Counted from the stretch's first letter, positions 1 through 13,628 are shown. The stretch: 64,000 nucleotides of DNA from Trichostrongylus colubriformis (GCA_963978905.1 OZ022257.1:8330509-8394508), one strand, 5' to 3'. Notes: generated by a model not told the origin, from the sequence alone. A program made the numbers and translations.

Positions 1-548
1 GGCCTCTGACTGTGCGTCCCTGACCACGAACTGTCGTCTCTTTGTTCCTGAGTTCTGTGGTGTCACACCCTCTTGGACGCCCCACCCCATCGGCCGTCAC
101 CTTGAAGAGCCCTACCCCAGACGGAATTTTGTTTTTCGCTGCGGCCTGTAGTAAGGAAATACAACGTAAATATATATGGGTACAGGAGAATTCGATTTCC
201 ATATAGGATTCCTCTAAGCGTTGCTCGGAGATTTATTAGCTGTCAGGTCGAAGATGGATTTATATCAGTTCAAGGAAGCTCAAGTTCCGGTTGATATAAT
301 CGTTAGTACGTGAGAAATGCTTGGAACCGACTGAGATTAAGAGATTTGTACCCGTTAAGGTTGTAGCACGGTCACACAGCAATTACATGGTAAGCGCATA
401 GCTAAAGACCGGTTCGTTAGGGATGATTCAATTGGAAACGCGAACGGTGACCACGGGATGTCTGCTGAGTTCGTGATTACTGAAGCGATCTGTCATGGCA
501 GTGATCTTTGATGAATGTGTTTCGGATGAACCGACTTCGAACCAGGGC
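1..548. other. Left edge, no gene recognised
   Basis: I see no coding exon with credible splice sites, no RNA gene and no clear repeat boundary here. The repeat that begins near 549 may start slightly earlier. Confidence 0.4.
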
Positions 549-850
549 ACTCCCAGGTGTCGAGGAAAGTAGCCGCTTTAGTACGACCCCCCTTTTTTGA
601 CCTCTACAATACCAGTAATTGTTGCTGGATTGCATAGTAGTTGCAATGTGTTTTGTTGCTAGATATCCTCTTCTGAGGCGAAAAAATATTTATTTTACAT
701 TTTGTCACGCGGGTATACGGTTAAAAACCGTTTGTTTATCATCTGCTTATTAGAAGTTTGGATATTACAGCTTATCGCTGACCTCTGAAGGTACGACCCC
801 TCCTCCCCACCCTCTTATCCGGTTAAATACGACTCCCCTGTCGAGAAATC
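549..850. repeat. Dispersed repeat with TACGACCCC blocks, copy 1
   Basis: The segment starts near CTCCCAGGTGTCGAGG, has a TACGACCCCCC block, a middle with TTGCAATGTGTT and TTTACATTTTGTCA, then CTTATCGCTGACCTCTG and a second TACGACCCC block. The same order recurs near 46783-47060 and 58340-58620. Fragments of the GGGGTCGTATT block are at 56160-56230 and 57600-57650. I saw no terminal inverted repeat or coding capacity, so the class is unknown. Confidence 0.6.
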
Positions 851-3800
851 GTCGACTCTCCGTGTACCCTGCTTCGAACCACGGCGGGTACCATAATTGG
901 GCGAAGTTGTTGTCGAGAATTCAGAGATGTTTTTCGAAAATCTGCTAATAGATGCATACTGTAATTAGCTATTGTTTTTATGTTTCATAATTGTTGAAAC
1001 GTTTTGTTCTGATAGTTATTCTAAAGAGATATTTAGTAAAGATGTGCTCGGCGATTTTGTAGCGATTTATATAGGCCATAGTTATTTTTGATATTTTATA
1101 CAAATTTTGATCATTTTTAGATCACTTTATTGCAGGAGTATCTGGCGTTCATCAAGAAAATTCAGAAGGATCTGGAAATGCTGTAAATGGCATCTCGTAT
1201 AAAGCGCAGTTTTAATGAAGATGACGTACGGTGTGGCTGTCTTCCGTCTTTGGACAGTTCTTAAGATAAACAAAATGGAATTCACGTGTTGCAATTTTCG
1301 TGCTATATGGGAGAAGGAATGATACGAGAGGCGTGCCATTGGCTCATCGTCTACGTAGACCAATCACAGGCCGTATTCCGCCAATCTCATAATTTTCCTT
1401 CCCGCCTACGGGAAAAAGTTGTAGAGAAGTGGGAAAAATTGGGAAAAATTCCACAGGACGGTTGGGTTAAATTCCACAGGACGGTTGGGTTATGTGATGA
1501 TTGTTCACGCGACAGTGTGCGTTTGTGATGTGGAATATTGAAGTGATTTCTTTCAGTGTACGTGCATGATTTTCATTCATGTTCTTGATTGTAAATATGG
1601 TATTGTGTGAGATTTTGAATCTATGGCTAATAGGCGTAAAGTGGTAAATAAATATGTCTACTGCTGATTTATCGTTATGTAAAAAGTTGATCATGATACT
1701 CAGCCAGAGTGGAGGATCAGGGTCTTGTGAGGGTTTACTAAAAAGAGTGCAACTATAGGGTGAATGGCTGTCAAAGAACGGTCTCTATAGCAAAAAGGGG
1801 TGTATGTCGTTAAGACAAAGAAGTCGCTATGCGGCGTTGAGCACCGTTTATGCGTATCATGACCTTTCTATATCTTTTTTTTTCATATTCTAACATTTTA
1901 TGTGCTAATGTAGTTATGGGAGAGGGCCACAAGAGTAAGCTCGGCGTCCAGCGCTGTTTCTACCCAGGTCTCTAGCCTAAGCTTTAGTTCAGGGGGGGGG
2001 GAGGGGGGAGTTCTTACGTTCCTAATGTAAAGCTCAGGTAGAAATGTACACCTGAGTGTACAAATTGAGTGTACAAATACAGAGTACTTCGTGGTTTCGA
2101 AGAAGCCAGGCCTGAATGTGTCTGAATTCTAAACTTCTATAATGATGTGGTTGGTTGCAGTGGATAATGTATTTACGTAATTTTAATAAGATTTATTGTT
2201 TGTGAACGACGACATTTTTACGGTAAAAGATCGCTAAATAACTGTTTTTGCACACACATCAACTATGTAGTGTGGCCTGGCAATCATGATCTTCATGACG
2301 TCTGAACGGGAACTGTCGCGACGCGGGATGACTCCACGGGGCAAGGAGGCAAATAGTGTGGAGCCATCCGCGCCGTGTGCCGAGAGGGAATGCCAGGGCG
2401 CCCAGTACCTCGCCTGCACGCGATGACGAGCGGTCCTACCCTGGATGCCCCAGATATACGACTTCTACTGCACCACGACCTCTCGGCCCACCGACTGCGC
2501 CTCGCCCACTGCGCTTGGTGTCGGTGTATCCGTTTAACCCCAGGACGGACACTGCGCATTAATCAACCAAACCCCCGATGTTATAATTGACAACTGACCA
2601 ACCAATAAATGGTTATTGACACATGCGCAACATATTGATTGATCCCCACAAGCAATATGCACCAAATACACTTAGATATATACTCGTACACAACACGAAC
2701 ACAATATACTATAACGGCATTTATGCCTACTTCACAAGTAAGGTGAAACGCCTAATCTAAAGGAACCTACGGGATCGGTCCTCTCCTCACTAGGGGGCGC
2801 CGAGGGCTAACCAACCCTTCCGTCGTGCTTGGCGGCGTCGACCAGGGTTTCGTCGGCACGTCCGGGCACACACCAGCAGAGGACGGAAGTTCCTGCTTCC
2901 TTGATGCCACATCCTTGCGACGTTGTCCTTCGATGGTCGACGACGGCTGCGCACCAGGGGCTGCTTGGGGGAGCAGCTGCGCAGGGATCTTCTTCGGAGA
3001 CGACGGGTGCGCTGGATGACACTGCGCACAAGACGGACAGTGGAGAGCGGCGTCGTAATCGACCGCTCGGAACGCAGGACGAGCAGAGACTACCGAAGAG
3101 GAATGATTTTGGGCCTGAAGCCGGCACGGTCCAGAACATTCCATGGATACGGTAGCTGCGCGATAGGACCCCAGTGCGTGAGTCCGCTTATCCCCTTCAG
3201 ACGGCAGGGCCTAGACGATGACAAATGCGCGTATATTTCACGCACGGCCTAACGGGGATAAAGAAGTCGTGCACGAGTCACGACAGGAACGAAGTCGTCA
3301 TAGTTGGCTGACTGCGTATTTATGAAAGCCAATACACAGGTCGAGAATGCAATGCCCTACACCTGTTGACACTCGCTACCGAGTACAACGTGTACTTGGC
3401 TTTTAGGGTTTCAATCCACTCTCCTCCGTTCGTTTTACTCTGTCAGAGCACCGTAGCTCTGGCACAAATGCGCTGCCCCAGTCGAAATTGAATAACTCGT
3501 GCACGATTGTCGCATGCCGCACGCGGCCGCGCGGTTTTTCTGTCCTAACGACATACACCCCAGCAAAAGTACATTACATGTTGGTTAATTTCTCCTTGAA
3601 AGAAGGAAGCAACTTACACTCTGATTGTAATGGAACACTTACTGCATAGATGGCCCCTTTTTTGTACGGTAGAGTCAACTACTGTGCAAAGTAATTTAGC
3701 AACATTCTTCTGTTGTCAAGGCAATTCCCCTTTCAACTTCTTTTTTTGCTCGCGAGGATTTATTGCACAGGTGCGGTTGCGCGTGACAAAAATAGTAGTC

Positions 3801-5479
3801 TTTTCTCCCAAAATTGTGTATCAGTCATTACTTTGTTGAAGTAGAAGTGTCGACTGCAGGAAACGAACGAGAAAAAGACCGTTAAGATTCGAAAACCAGT
3901 GAATTTGGATGTGACATCAATTTTAATGTGTGAAGTTCCGGCGTTAATCAATTCCCATTCTCCGAGATGCGTTATGCGTTACGTTCTTTGGGGTAACGGT
4001 TGGCGGTTTTGACTTCTGATCTCAAGACCAAAGTTCTTATCTTTGATGCATGCGCTTGTGTTGCCGGTCAAAACTACATAAGGCCATTTAGATCCCATCG
4101 TGAATGGCCGCAGGACCTGGGAGCCCCCTTTTCGTAAGCGACAAAACATCCTGCCATTGCAACGACTATATTAGTCGCTCGTCAATAAATCTCCAACACC
4201 AGTCGTCAAAAAGGGGTTTCCAACTTGAAAAAGACTGGGAATGTGTGTTATGGATATCTTCTTGAATTTACTCATTTATTTAGCATTTAGGAGAACCCAC
4301 CCACACCCTTCCATAAGGAACAGGAAACTCTTTTTTCATCTTCTTCACTTATGTACATTGTTGTCAAGCAAGCGAATTCTCCAACCGTTTTCTCAATGGA
4401 GTTGCTTCGGGGCCGATTTCGTTTGAGTTTAAGAGTTTATTGGGAAAAACTCGATTGGTTCATCGTTGTCTCAACTTGTGGCAAATCCTGCTGCTTTGTT
4501 ACCGGTTGTATTGCCACTTTAGAATAGAAACGATACCTACAGGCTAAACCGGTTGGCTATCTAGGTCGCTTCCCTTTCAAAATCTACAAAGATTTTTATT
4601 TGAAGATTTTCCTTTGTTCCGAAGTTTTCGAAGAAGAGTAGATCATTTGAATATTCTTTGCTAGCAAATGCTCTGGTGGTTGCGAGACCAAGCATGGCGC
4701 AATCTGAGATTGATTTCCCATGTCTGAAACTCTTTTTTCTTTTGTATATACACCCTTCGAAATTGCTCATGTACTTCTTATTCGGATTCTGCGCGGGTTC
4801 GAATACGAGGTTTCATTTATAAGGCAGCGTTTATGATGGTTCCATCTTTTTGTGGAACTGTGGAATCTGCGGAGAATAATACAGATACGTATCGATTGGA
4901 AGAATCACGGAATTTCGGTTTTTGTGGAAATGTGGAATTGTGGAAGGTGGGGGAAAAAGATTGGGAACTTTTCGATTTCCACGCCTCGCCTAGATTGAGA
5001 AAACTGAATAAATGAAACAATTTCCATAGTTCTTCCGATCCAATCCCTTACAGCAGGTTCCGAAATTTCGAAAAAATGCAGATTTCAACACCACAAACGC
5101 TGTTAGATGCTTGATTTTCTAAGGCATTAATAACTTGAATGAGTATGTCCTCTTAAAAAACCTCCTATTTCTATACCTATGGGAGCACCCACACTCCAGT
5201 CGGCAAGTGAACCTCGGCTAGTTGCCCATCCAATCCGCATCGATGACGAGAAGCGGCCTTTTTTTCAGTCTGTCCCACAGGAAAATCGAACAGCAGATAG
5301 CTCTATTGCCTTGAATAAATATGGACTTATGAAAACGATCTTGGCTCGATGAAAAAATAAAACAAAAAGGGTGTGGGCAACATTATCGCTTATCTGTGTA
5401 CATTCCAGTTGCCGGCTTTGAGATATGACCAAAAAAGAATTTTCGTTCGAAAATAGTAGGGATTTTGATATATTATTTT
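851..5479. other. Gene-poor stretch
   Basis: No exon with convincing splice sites was found. A GC-rich block at about 2760-3260 has overlapping open frames on both strands without recognisable protein features. Around 3260-3560, GTGCACGAGT, CTCGTGCACGA and TTTCTGTCCTAACGACATACACCC resemble ends of the inverted-repeat family at 53.5-54 kb, so this may be a decayed copy. Around 1440-1495, TTCCACAGGACGGTTGGGTT occurs twice in tandem. Confidence 0.4.
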
Positions 5480-5710
5480 GATTTTTGGTAACTGCTGTTT
5501 ATCACCGCAGCTCGCGATGCGAAAGTTACTACAAGGATGCTGAGTTATGGGCCAAAGCTTCGGTGTCGGACGGGACTCGAACCCGCACTTCATCCTTTGC
5601 GGGGATATGTGCTAATCCATTACACTACCGTTACCCCTTGCACCTTAACTCAGCTTTTAAATGGTATATTTATCATAGCTTATCAACACTCACACGTATA
5701 ACGTGTTGAG
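5480..5710 (-). repeat. tRNA-derived repeat, copy 1
   Basis: On the minus strand, GTAGTGTAATGGATTAGCAC resembles a tRNA D-arm/box A region, and GGTTCGAGTCC (tRNA-like core about 5561-5637) matches the Pol III box B consensus. Conserved sequence extends on both sides of the core into the other copies near 10.5, 10.7, 47.5 and 61.8 kb. This fits a SINE or tRNA-containing repeat rather than one functional tRNA gene; the copies disagree in stem bases. Confidence 0.7.
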
Positions 5711-8700
5711 AGGATTTGAGGTCATGGTGAAGCCCGGATAAAAATCGGCCGCCTGCTCCCGCTGGAACTTTTTACGTCACGTACTTGGGAAAGAATTGTA
5801 GATTGAAAATGAAACCAGAAAGTGATAGCAACGAGCTTGTTAAGTCACAACTGGATTCCGTGTATATGTAATTGCTGCTTATATACTCAACTACTTGAAC
5901 ATCTTCATTTTACATCTCGCACCTGTGGAAAAATACATATTTTTGTTTTTTGCGTTGCCACTTCAATGAAAACACAGTCAGACCGTCCTTCTTGTCCCTT
6001 CAGCTTACCACTGTAACTATTTCGAGTAATTTGACCAGACCATTGTATCTCTAGGAAGTCACTACAGACACAAAAAACGGAAGATATCATCTGGTGGATG
6101 TGATTAGGTCGAATTGCTTAGACAGGCCCAAAAAAAATTTTTAAGCTCAACTGCTGAAACATGATTCTGTACCGTGCATGATCTTGCCTGCGCAGTGTAT
6201 GCACTAATTGGGTCTCCACAACGGTCAACGGTCAACAAGCCTCTGATCCCTTACTATTTCTATCGATCTCTACAAAGAAATAAACAATTGTAAACAAAAA
6301 ACCGTCTTCAAAAAGATTTAGGGGGGGGGGAGGAAAAAAAAGAAGTAGTCTAAAGAAATAGCTTCCCGATTTCACAAAATTTTCCACTGATTCCTAATTT
6401 AAAAAGAAAAACTGGTATACACGTGGGGACTATACACGTAAATTTTAGAGTAGCCCAGATGTGACCTGATTGAGATTTTTTCTTACTGATTTCCTGACTT
6501 CTGACAATGAGACTGGAAACCGGGAGTTTCTCCCAGTTTCGGTCATATTTTCGCCGGGATCGGGTTCTCAGCAGAATTTAAAGACGAGTTTTCCTGCAGA
6601 TTTTGTGCAAATTCATGTATCACCCGCACCCCCAATGTACTTTCGGGCACCCCTTTCCCCACGTGCTGATGCTGAAAACATCCACCTTTCCATATGATCA
6701 TAATTCGTGCGATCGACCCATGTTCGTCGGCGCTATTGGGGACAGCGCTCTTCTTCCTCATCACCTCTCGTGTCTCCCACATGGGTACGATGTCTCCGTG
6801 AGATCACACGTTCTCGCCTTGTCGACTACGTCACCGGGATCGTTCTCTGATCGTGTAGTGGTCGGCGTCATGCGATTGCGTACATACGCTCATTTATGTA
6901 CCGCAGCGCTTTTCACAATTCATTCGACAACCTGTCATAATGAGAGAAAGATGGCTTTTGAAGGCACATCGTTGTCGATCGGCAAGATGATCACGCCACT
7001 TGTTCTTAAAAGACGATAGGAGAACGAAAGAACAGGCGGAAAGTCGCGATTTGTTTCATTCGACTTGGACATGTCCGAGTGCAGAGAAACTAGAATGAAA
7101 TATGATGGTCCCACATCAAATTTTCATTAGATTTTAAAATTCTAATTCTAACCGCTTCAGTTTGCACAAGGGAACCCCAACTATGTGATGCGGCGTCGCT
7201 GTGTGCGACCCTCGTTTATTCGCGACGCCGTAACGGCCCCCTCTGCACCACCGCTATCATAACTAAGACAGATCTGAACTCTTACAGATTCAAGAAGACT
7301 TAGTTACTAATGTTTTACTCGGAACTTTCGCAGCTCCTACATCTTATTTTATAGGAATTTTGAAAGTTCTCAAATTTCTATAGCATCCAGTGCTGGCCAC
7401 AGATCTATTTTTTGAGATCCTAAAACCCTTTATGTTCTCAAAGGAGCCTTTGATGTCATTTTTCATGCTGAATAATTGTGGGCTTAGTTTTGATAATTTC
7501 TTCTGACGGCTGTCCTCATCAATCGTATGACCGTGAAGTGGAAGAGCGTGCTGTTTTGCTGTGAGATGGGAATTGATGACTGAAAAAATATTTCTAATTT
7601 AGTATTTACTTCATGGGCACCATGATTGATAGCCACATGTCATTGGGTTAATTTTAATTTTACTGACGGTCATCAAAATGGTCCTGGAAACAAATTCTGA
7701 ACTCCTAACTTCCTCTTATTGACCAAACCCATCCCCCCTTTGTCAACCGATTTATCGCGTGAAATGACGTCTCCGATGCGGTTCTTCTATGAAAAATGAC
7801 CAGACACGAAAGAACTATCATCGATTTTTTTTCAATTAGTCGAGCAAGGCACTTTTGAAGGTCAGATCGTCCTTGCCAGACCAAAAAACACTGGAAATTT
7901 TTCATGAAATTGTTGTAAAGTACGCACCTTGAGTATATCTAATTTATAGTTTCGAAATCAATCAACTACAGTGCCAGTCTTCTCCACAAAGATCGAAAAT
8001 CTCATGAGTACCCGGCTGCGCGTTTTTCCAGTACAGGATTACTAATCAACCGATCTGAGAGAGTCAGAAAGAGCATGGCCTACCGTGCCAGGATCCCATC
8101 CCCGTTTATATGTAAATGCAGTAACGGCACCTGTTGCCACTACTGACCTTTCTCATAAATCACAATAATTCATTTTGAAGCTTCATTGACATAAACATGC
8201 AAAGATTGATAGCTTAAATAAAAATATGGCTAGAAAACACACACAGAGTATATACAAGCATAACAATATGAATATAAAAACCGTAATAAGAAGTAATCAC
8301 GATATCTATGTAGTAGTTAATTCACGAGGACAATTCGGGATGATTTCCCATATCCGAAAGCAATACATCTAACGAGATCTGGTTGGAAAAACTCGTAAAA
8401 ATATCATTTAACAAAGACTGAAGGCGATGAGCAGTGTAAAAGGTCATGTACTTGCGTGTGTACATGTATGTCAAGAGAACAGCTCTGATCACATTCCTAA
8501 CCGATATATCTAACCGTTCCTCATTTCCTTCTTATAGTTTGGGCGATGCGGGCGGCCGCGCAACGTTAAGCCGCACTGCAACGGCGCCGCGTCACGGATA
8601 ATGGCCTATCTAATAGGAAATGAAGTATAATACATATAACCCGTGAAAAGCGAAAGATGAAAAAAAGGGCAAAAGGATCTCAAACAATCTACTTCGTAAC

Positions 8701-8741
8701 AATGGAAGCAGATGTCGTCGTTGGATGTCTGCTTGGCAACT
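5711..8741. other. Intergenic, no gene recognised
   Basis: A 138-codon open frame on the plus strand near 6603-7019 has no recognisable motif, splice context or protein-like composition, and I do not call it a gene. The strand's right side lies downstream of the PY-motif membrane protein gene, whose stop codon is at 8742. Confidence 0.4.
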
Positions 8742-11700
8742 TCAGACGATCTGCGTTTCATGTGAAAAAATAGGAGCCGTCGCCGGCTCTGGTGAAGGAG
8801 TACGAGAAGAGGTAGCTGCCTCAAGTGCAACAACATCAAGTGTCACTGGTTTATGAAGTCGTTCCAGCGCCTGTGCATATGTTGGTGGAGGAGCCTCATC
8901 AGCAATCACCTGAAAAACTGCTAAGATCACAAAGTGCACGGCTTATATTGGAAAATAACAACTGACCTGATTATAACTTGGAGGTGGTTTACTGTAAGCA
9001 CGTAGCTTCATCTCTTTCATGATTCCAAATGTGGCACTGAACATCGCATGAATTTCCCAGATGAATAAGCAGACAGAAATTAGAAGCCATAGGAAGTGGA
9101 ATACTGAGGCTGAGTCGTTTGATTCAGCTTCTTGTAGACCATGGAACAAAGCCGCTGATGACAATGACACCTGAAAATCAATAAAATTCAATCAATGATG
9201 TGATCAAGTTGCATAAGATATGTGTGTACGGCGTGTTCTATGGAGAAAAATGTAGGAACCAAGTCCACTTCACCAGTCCCACCCCTTTTCAACCATGGAC
9301 CAAATAATGGGTCAAGCTGTGTTGACGATTGACGTATAAGGGTTGGCGCATCCCTGGGGAAATTTATGTTTCTCAAGTGATACATGTGATTAGCGATAGC
9401 TCGAAGTATGTGAAACATTAAACAATTTATTCTCACTTTTACTCCCAAAATTTGATAAATAAACTAATTAATCTTTCAATAATAGTGGTCGCAACTAGAA
9501 TGTCAACTATTATAAATAATAATAACCAATGAATGTGTCATGAATAGTACCAAAAATCAAAATAATTGTAACAATGAAGCATAAGTGATACCAAAGTAGA
9601 AGTAATAGTTCGAGCAAATAGTAATAAAGTATGCTAGGGAGAAAAGTAGAACTTTCGCTACTCCCTGAAAAGTACGCCAACCCTTTTGCGCCAATTTACA
9701 CTGAAGCTTGACGCATTTCAGGATAACAAGCTGTTGTGGGGTGGCTGTGACTACAAGGAATTCTATTTATACAAAGTTTCGGCAGAAAGGATGTCTATAA
9801 CAAAAGGTTGGAGTCAGGACACTTGAATTGGGTAGGGTCACGCAACGAGGCAGCAGACATGTCCCTTGGCACGTGCCTAATCCACAATAGGACTAGTACA
9901 GCACGTGGTGCATGCGGTGACCCTAGTGGAGTGTTTTTATGCCAAAAACAGTGACGCGGGATCCTAACTATCTTTGGCTATCGTCCAAAGCAAAGGGTGG
10001 GTGGGGGGGGGGAGGGGGGGGCGGTGCAACAGCAGCACTTAAGTTTCTTCATCTTCTGCTTCAAAAAAAAAATTAAGCGAGTAACCATAACGGTTCCACG
10101 GCTGTACTGGGGTAATATAAATCAGCTGGATTTTCGAATTTCCACATGAGGAAGTAACTGGAATAAAATGACAAGCGTCATGAGAACTCACTTTAGCGAT
10201 CACATTCGGTGTGAGAAAAATCGGTTTAAATGAGAAAATTCCATACAACGCCAACACGACAATGATCGCGTTCAAAATAAACGCAATACATGCGAGAAGT
10301 GAATCCGGGCCAAATGCCTCCAATGACAAAAGGATCGAATTGCCAAAATTCAGCATAATCAACAGTGCAATCGCCATTCGACTCTGAAAAACAATGATGA
10401 TCACATTATCACATATGTCTCAAGTGCAACGTTTTACGCACGTCAGTACTATTTCTGAAAAACAGCAGAAATCACAAAAACCCCATATAAACAAAAGACA
10501 CATTTTTGATATTTTTAATTTTTGATAGCTGCTGATTTCGCCGCAGCTCGCAATGCAAAGGTTGTTACAAGTAGGCCTACTTATGGACAAAAGCTCTGGC
10601 CCCGGATAAGACTCGATCCCGCACCCCATGCTTTACGGGCACTTGTGCTAATCCATTACACTACGGAGACGGCTTTACACGTAATGCATGTGAGTGCTGA
10701 TAAGCTATGGTAAATATGCCATTAGAAGCTGACTTAGGGTAAAACGGGTCTCTGTAGTGTAATGGATAAGCACATATGCCCGGAAGGCATGAACTGTGGG
10801 TTCGAGTTCCGTCCGATACCAAAGGTTTTGCCCATAACTCGGCATGCTTGTAACAACACATTTTTGAACTTCTTGAAATGATTGCTCCTTCCTTTTAAGA
10901 CTAGCTCCACCTTTGGGAAAAGAAACTAAGAATAAGCTACCCATGGACACATTATACAGTTAATTCGACAAAATCAACGTTTTTACACCATTTTTTAAAA
11001 ATTTTCATGGAGTTAATTGATCACCCCGCAACTCGTTTCGTGCGACCATAATTTTTCGTCGGCTAAGGTCGGGAGATGGGCAGAACTTCTAATTTGATCC
11101 TTCTTCTACGGTTCGACGATAATTCTCGCGGTGAAAATTGAGGGTTGCTCCAATCCTTAGCAAGGGGGAGAAGGCGAATCCTTGGCGCATTACTTGACCC
11201 TGTTTTTTGCTTTTTAAATAACTCCACATCACGATTCCTGTTACTAGTGTATGGATTGGCAAGTGGTTACTCATGTCTTCACTTCGTCTTCAAGGTCATT
11301 CGGGTTCGGTCTTCGCTGAATCAGCCACCACGCTTCCGTGAAAGAAAGGAAATGACTGTACCAGCATCAGGCTCAGATTGACACTCGGTAAAGGTCTTGC
11401 CTACCTTCTCGTATTAGCCAAGATAGCGCATTGATCAGGAGCGTCGTGACGCTTCAGACCAAGCAAGCCTATCGTCCCTCTAAAGCCGGCTTATTGGTGT
11501 TATGGGTTGCATAGGCACCTTTACCTGCCTTTACAATTTTACGTAAATGCTCACAAATTCTGGAAAAAAGGGTGAGCACCCGGCGTATTTCAAAAGGTAC
11601 GACGAAGGACTTGTACTTCCACCATTAGGGCAGCGAAAACCAATTATCTGGGAAGATCAGAGGCCAATTTCCCCTCACAGAAGCAATTTTCCCCACCTTG

Positions 11701-12906
11701 GTACAGCAGCACTTCACTCAATGCCATGGAAATGGTCTTTTTATCTTTTCACAATTGTCCTTAGTTGTGTGGGCTACCAACAATAAGAGATGGCTATTTA
11801 AGTGGGCTTTACACAAGTGGGGACATTGTCATTCATTGTGAGCTTGTCATTTGTCAATGGATAAGTGCTGCTTCGAAAAAAATCGAAGTACCGCCGCCAA
11901 TTGCTCTTGAAAGTCGATGAAGTGTCTATTTTCCGGAGAAAAAAATTTGTGGAACACATGATTTCGAAACTCAAAGAGCAGAGGAGAGTATTTCAGCCAA
12001 ACTCCACTGCTATTCTTTGCCAGAAGCAACGTGCAGTTTATAGACCGCGTCGCAACCGCACGCGTCTGTGTCAGCTTCTCCGGCAATATGAACTAGTGGT
12101 GAAAAACTGCTAAAATTACTTTCTTCGAAACTACTTTTCCTGATCCCAGAATTGATTCAAAAACTTTTTATACTCCTTCCAGCAGGTGCCTCCAGCAGCA
12201 GTAATTAGGCCCCCTACCAGGGCGATACGGAGAAAAAAATTTGTGGAACACATGGTTTCGAAACTCAAAGAGCAGTGGAGTGTATTTCAGCCAAACTCCA
12301 CAGCTATTCTTTGCCAAATGCAACGTGCAGTTTATGGACCGCGTCGCAACCGCACGCGTCTGTCAGCTTCTCCGGCAATATGAATTAGTGGTGGAAAACG
12401 TATGCGAAAATGACTCTCTTCGAAACTACTTTTTCTGATCCCAGAATCGATTCAAAAAGTTTTTATACTCCTTCCAGCAGGTGCCTCCAGCAGCAGTAAT
12501 TAGTCCCCCTACGGGGGCGAAACCATAGCCGAGATGATGCATGCAGTATATTGGGGACATATTTATGCAAAGCAAAAAATACTGTATGTTCTAATTACCA
12601 CGCGGTATCATTAACTATGCAAGGCATTGTCATGGGAAAAGCGGCCATCGATGACTAACCATTGTTGGTTCTCAGCAAATAGAAATGTGCAGTGGCATTC
12701 ATTCATTATCAAATTCAATGATCTCCGAAGCATAAAAAACCCAATTTGTTGGGGAGGGAGGGGGGGGGGGGGCAAAAGAATGAAAAATATGGTAGTGGAC
12801 ATAGCAAGTGAGCTTCAAGACAAGTACATCGATCAAAGCTCACCTGGAACATTTTCTTCTTGGAACGAAGCCAATTCGACATTGTGAACATCGTCGAATG
12901 ATCCAT
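8742..12906 (-). CDS. Four-pass membrane protein with two PPxY motifs (LAPTM/Ndfip-like architecture)
   Basis: Exons, read on the minus strand: 12906-12844, 10383-10192, 9170-8967 and 8909-8742. All junctions have standard donors and TTTCAG or GTTTTTCAG acceptors, and all introns are phase 0. The joined frame gives 208 aa. Residues 1-21 form a short basic head (NWLRSKKK). Hydrophobic segments lie at about 23-43, 48-72, 83-98 and 109-131. The C-terminal tail carries PPPSY at the end of exon 3 and PPPTY at the start of exon 4. PPxY motifs bind WW domains of NEDD4-family ubiquitin ligases; lysosomal or endosomal LAPTM and Ndfip proteins share this layout of membrane helices followed by PY motifs. 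A role in ligase recruitment or sorting on endosomal membranes is therefore inferred. Exon 1 is the weakest part: it is 2.46 kb upstream and rests on phase match and a strong donor. Confidence 0.68.
10515..10735 (-). repeat. tRNA-derived repeat, copy 2
   Basis: The minus strand carries GTAGTGTAATGGATTAGCAC and a box B-like GGGATCGAGTC. The flanking sequence GCCGCAGCTCGCAATGCAAAG matches copy 1 with few changes. It abuts copy 3 head to head in the intergenic space upstream of the second exon of the PY-motif gene, inside that gene's long first intron. Confidence 0.65.
10700..10905 (+). repeat. tRNA-derived repeat, copy 3, head to head with copy 2
   Basis: GTAGTGTAATGGATAAGCAC and GGTTCGAGTTCCG give A- and B-box-like blocks on the plus strand. 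The preceding block with GATAAGCTATGGTAAATATG is also found, in the other orientation, beside copy 1 (5650-5690). Confidence 0.65.
11936..12512. repeat. Tandem direct duplication, period about 294 bp
   Basis: GGAGAAAAAAATTTGTGGAA occurs at 11935 and again at 12229, and the copies stay aligned through CAGGTGCCTCCAGCAGCAG to the AATTAGNCCCCCT end near 12213 and 12510. The copies differ at scattered bases and a small indel. They lie in intron 1 of the minus-strand PY-motif gene. No coding role seen. Confidence 0.85.
12620..12835. repeat. Dispersed duplicate, left copy
   Basis: The block around GAAATGTGCAGTGGC, TCATTATCAAATTCAATGAT and GCAAAAGAATGAAAAAT recurs at 13695-13870. The left copy ends next to exon 1 of the PY-motif gene. 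The right copy sits inside a MITE with GGCCGCCGTCAGAC termini, so a transposon may have carried the fragment. Confidence 0.7.
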
Positions 12907-13628
12907 TTATGCTAAATGATAGGTCACTAGATAGAACATACCAGAAAACATTCACGATACAAAAGAAACACAGAAATTTCTCGAAATAAAAGGTATGGAC
13001 ACAAAATAGAAATGAGTGCTGTAGGAAAATCACATGCAATTTTCAGTTTTGGAAAAAATTCTAAACAAGCCAGCTCACAAACTTTAAGAGAGTCACAAAG
13101 ATGAAACCCTCGATGGATATGGTATTGAGTAGGATGGGAACAGAAAATGATGCTTGAAGATGGCCATGAATGAATCGACTTGTCCCCCCCACCCAGTTGA
13201 CCAGCAGCAAAGGGGATCAACACTTATGGGATAGTCTTTGGGCTGTGGGTTTTAATTCTGATAAGCCATTTTCGGATTATTTATGCCGACTGAAAACCCG
13301 ACATATAAGATCTAGCGCGCTTTTCCCTTGATAGTCCAGGAGCCACATATGTGTATGGGAGGACAACAGTCAGACCCAGCGAGGAACCAGCCCGGCACTG
13401 GATGAACCACTTCTGAAGTAATTCTATTGAAGAAATTGTTTCATCCACTCTAGAGCTTGTTCTCTTTTAGGTTTACCCGCCCACCTTACCACCTTCCTCC
13501 CACCCTTACTGGACAGATAATTTATGTCTATTCCCAGAATACAAATGAAGAAATTGGTTCATTTTCAGGAAAAGCAAGTTTCAAGGTTGATAGTGAACCA
13601 GATAGACAGAATCGCAAAATCGCGCTCA

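Noticed and set aside
2767..3252. Overlapping long frames on both strands in GC-rich DNA
   Set aside because: No domain, splice context or frame-specific signal; GC-rich sequence has few stops by chance.
5561..5637. Functional tRNA gene
   Set aside because: Promoter boxes are good, but the core is one of several diverged copies embedded in a larger repeat.
6603..7019. 138-codon plus-strand frame
   Set aside because: Composition is not protein-like (scattered His, Cys and Pro) and nothing nearby supports a gene.
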